Source of the DNA: Streptococcus oralis
GTDB lineage: Bacteria; Bacillota; Bacilli; Lactobacillales; Streptococcaceae
Length of the DNA stretch: 6,767 bases
Assembly (NCBI GenBank): GCA_905370255.1
Contig: CAJPKC010000062.1
Span: forward strand, 1-6,767
Direction of reading: 5' to 3'
Position numbers and translations under genes: made by a program
Notes under the pieces: model-generated
Databases searched by the model: none
Told to the model about the DNA's origin: nothing
The model's input: the letters and a program-made list of their open reading frames with translations, nothing else
Shown: positions 5,303 to 6,767 of the stretch, in pieces
Numbering within the stretch: position 1 is the first letter of the stretch
Layout of the letters: every line of letters starts with the position of its first letter

Positions 5303-6178
5303 ATGGATTTTAGTAGTAAGATAGCCATAAATAAAGGCTGGTCAGATGATAAAAAATATTGTGTGACAGATCAAAATCAGCAAAAATATTTCTTGCGTGT
5401 TTCTGATAAGGAGAAGTTAGATTCTAAAAAATTTGAATTTGATATGATGGAGAAAGTAGCTTCTCTTGGAGTTCCGATGTGTAAACCGGTTAGCATAGAA
5501 CTCTGCGATGACGAAGTACATTCTTTACATGAATGGATAGATGGGAAAGATGCTCGAGAAACCATTTTAACTGTTTCAAAAGAACAACAATACATTTACG
5601 GAGTAGAAGCAGGAAGAATCCTTCGAAAAATTCATTCACTACCAGTTACAGAAGTTCGTGAAGATTGGGAGGTCTTTTATAATCGAAAAATTGATGATAA
5701 AATCTCCAAATACAAAGAATGTCCCGTTCAATATGAAAATGGTCAGATCTTTATTGATTTTTTAAATGCAAATCGAGAATTGTTAAAAGATAGACCTCAG
5801 GTTTTCCAACATGGAGATTATCACATCGGGAATTTCATGATTGGTGAAGATCGTAAAATTTATGTCATTGACTTTGATCGATTTGACCTTGGAGATCCTT
5901 GGGAGGAATTCAATCGTATTGTATGGTCTGCTCAAGTCTCTCCCTCTTTTGCGTCTGGTATGATAGATGGATATTTTGATCATAAGGTTCCGGATTTATT
6001 TTGGAAGCTTCTCGCTATCTATATTCTAAATAACTTAGTTGGATCACTTTCCTGGGCTGTACCTTACGGACCTGAAGAAATATCAGTAATGCAAAATCAA
6101 GCTAAGGAAATTTTAGAATGGTATGATGATATGAAGCAAATCATTCCTAGTTGGTATTTGATTGAGAAAAAGGCTTAA
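5303..6178 (+). CDS. APH-family phosphotransferase (aminoglycoside/choline kinase-like)
   Basis: The ATG at 5303 is six bases after GAGGAG (5291-5296). A TTG directly before it (5300) is a less likely start. The 291-residue protein shows the family's catalytic elements: the Brenner motif HGDYHIGN (170-177, catalytic D172, N177) and the metal-binding IDFDRFDLGDPW (189-200, D190). A kinase N-lobe with the likely ATP-binding Lys region (QQKYFLRVSD) is upstream, and GRILRKIHSLP precedes the substrate lobe. Nothing is missing from the active site. The family phosphorylates aminoglycosides, macrolides, sugars, choline or homoserine. The DFDR-x-D-x-GDPWEE wording is common in chromosomal Firmicutes members of unknown substrate. 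I see no strong promoter in the 120-base gap before it: a TATAGT at 5267-5272 lacks a -35. Confidence 0.85.
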   Translation: MDFSSKIAINKGWSDDKKYCVTDQNQQKYFLRVSDKEKLDSKKFEFDMMEKVASLGVPMCKPVSIELCDDEVHSLHEWIDGKDARETILTVSKEQQYIYGVEAGRILRKIHSLPVTEVREDWEVFYNRKIDDKISKYKECPVQYENGQIFIDFLNANRELLKDRPQVFQHGDYHIGNFMIGEDRKIYVIDFDRFDLGDPWEEFNRIVWSAQVSPSFASGMIDGYFDHKVPDLFWKLLAIYILNNLVGSLSWAVPYGPEEISVMQNQAKEILEWYDDMKQIIPSWYLIEKKA

Positions 6179-6186
6179 TAATAAAA

Positions 6187-6312
6187 GAGTTTAAATATCA
6201 ATTTGAAAAAATGTCAAGATTATTTGCTCAAATTCAAACACATCTAACTATTTTTAATACAAATGATTTTTATCACTACAGGTTGGAGTGGTACAGTAAG
6301 GAGTTTAAATAT
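6187..6312 (+). repeat. 12-bp direct repeat flanking the gap before the hydrolase gene
   Basis: GAGTTTAAATAT occurs at 6187-6198 and again at 6301-6312, with 114 bases from one start to the next. The second copy contains part of the hydrolase's ribosome binding site and the first two bases of its ATG. The two copies are in the same reading frame of the short open frame between them (Glu-Phe-Lys-Tyr in each). Confidence 0.6.
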
Positions 6313-6324
6313 GAAATTCCATGA
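6211..6324 (+). CDS. doubtful 37-residue reading frame, possible remnant of a lost gene
   Basis: An ATG at 6211 opens MSRLFAQIQTHLTIFN and runs to TGA at 6322-6324, overlapping the hydrolase start by 14 bases as the end of an upstream operon gene would. There is no Shine-Dalgarno. The same frame is open further upstream through the first copy of the 12-bp repeat. Its end (YRLEWYSKEFKYEIP) looks like ordinary protein. It may be the 3' remnant of a gene replaced by the insertion or recombination that placed the phosphotransferase here, or chance. The rest of the 132-base gap shows no convincing promoter. Confidence 0.25.
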   Translation: MSRLFAQIQTHLTIFNTNDFYHYRLEWYSKEFKYEIP

Positions 6325-6767
6325 ATTTGGTGATAAGAATTTGCCTCCTATCTTACTGATACATGGCGGTGGCAGTTCTTGGTGGAATTATCTTCGTCAA
6401 GCACGGATTTTGTCAGAAGACTACCGTGTTATTCTACCCACTTTGAATGGCCATGGTGAAGAGTATCAACTCGATTATGTTTCTACGGAAGATTCTGCTT
6501 TGGAGATCCTAAACTATATCAAAGCAAACTATGGTGGAAAGTTGTTTGCGATCGGTGGCGTTTCACTTGGTGGTCAAATTGCTATGGAACTTTTGTCCTT
6601 AGACAGCGAGATAGCTGAGAAGGCCATCATAGATGGAAGCCTCTGTATTCCTCAACCAAGGTTAGCTAAAATCAGCATCTTTCTAGTATCACTATTTGGT
6701 AAACTGATGTTCAGTAAATTTTCTTGCAAACTTCAATTAAGCATGATGAACAAACTCTATCCTAAAC
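6311..6767 (+). CDS. alpha/beta hydrolase, N-terminal part (cut by window end)
   Basis: The ATG at 6311 lies seven bases after AAGGAG (6298-6303), and 152 codons are visible before the window ends with no stop. PPILLIHGGGSSWW (12-25) is the strand and oxyanion-hole loop of the alpha/beta hydrolase fold. GVSLGG (83-88) is the nucleophile elbow with catalytic Ser85. The acidic and histidine members of the triad would lie beyond the edge. The region from about 120 (RLAKISIFLVSLFGKLMF) is hydrophobic, typical of the lid. Substrate cannot be inferred: the family covers esterases, lipases, peptidases and others. It could be an independent chromosomal gene at the right border of the accessory stretch. 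Confidence 0.88.
   Translation, partial: MKFHEFGDKNLPPILLIHGGGSSWWNYLRQARILSEDYRVILPTLNGHGEEYQLDYVSTEDSALEILNYIKANYGGKLFAIGGVSLGGQIAMELLSLDSEIAEKAIIDGSLCIPQPRLAKISIFLVSLFGKLMFSKFSCKLQLSMMNKLYPK

Noticed and set aside
1..6767. Insertion sequence, integrase, attachment site or CRISPR array
   Set aside because: No transposase or integrase domain, no terminal inverted repeats paired around a gene, and no regularly spaced repeats were seen.

Overview
The window looks like an accessory stretch of a low-GC Firmicutes chromosome, most likely a streptococcus. The grounds are AT-rich coding sequence, strong AGGAGG-type ribosome binding sites, short intergenic gaps and the family content. I cannot name the species. 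Every gene I can support is on the + strand. I see no transposase, integrase, CRISPR array, tRNA or rRNA.

Left part (1-645): the 3' end of an unrecognised gene, then a small membrane-anchored or secreted protein gene that is frameshifted in a run of eight T, then a clear intrinsic terminator.

Middle-left (650-2460): a two-gene overlapping operon. Its first gene encodes a winged-helix protein resembling AbiEi antitoxins. Its second encodes an AbiEii-like nucleotidyltransferase. The promoter lies inside a near-perfect 29-bp palindrome, and an extra half-site follows near the predicted transcription start. This is the layout expected of an autoregulated type IV toxin-antitoxin or abortive-infection module, but the architecture and motifs diverge from textbook AbiE.

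Centre (2461-4348): three genes in one direction. They are a VOC/glyoxalase-fold gene, also frameshifted in a T8 run, a TfoX N-terminal-domain protein, and an AraC-type regulator fused to a GyrI-like ligand-binding domain. The last contains a strong internal Shine-Dalgarno and ATG exactly at the domain boundary, so a stand-alone GyrI-like protein may also be made.

Gap 4349-4753: about 400 bases without a convincing protein gene. Bases 4501-4620 are 50% G+C (60 of 120 counted), against 30% at the start of the next gene (18 of 60 counted for 4741-4800). The stretch holds many interlocking complementary segments and is probably a structured RNA. This is the least explained element of the window.

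Right part (4754-6767): an AAC(6')-like GNAT acetyltransferase with a substituted acetyl-CoA loop glycine, an APH-family phosphotransferase with intact catalytic motifs, a possible remnant reading frame, and the 5' part of an alpha/beta hydrolase cut by the window edge. The two aminoglycoside-type enzymes side by side suggest a small-molecule modification or resistance island. No substrate can be read from sequence.
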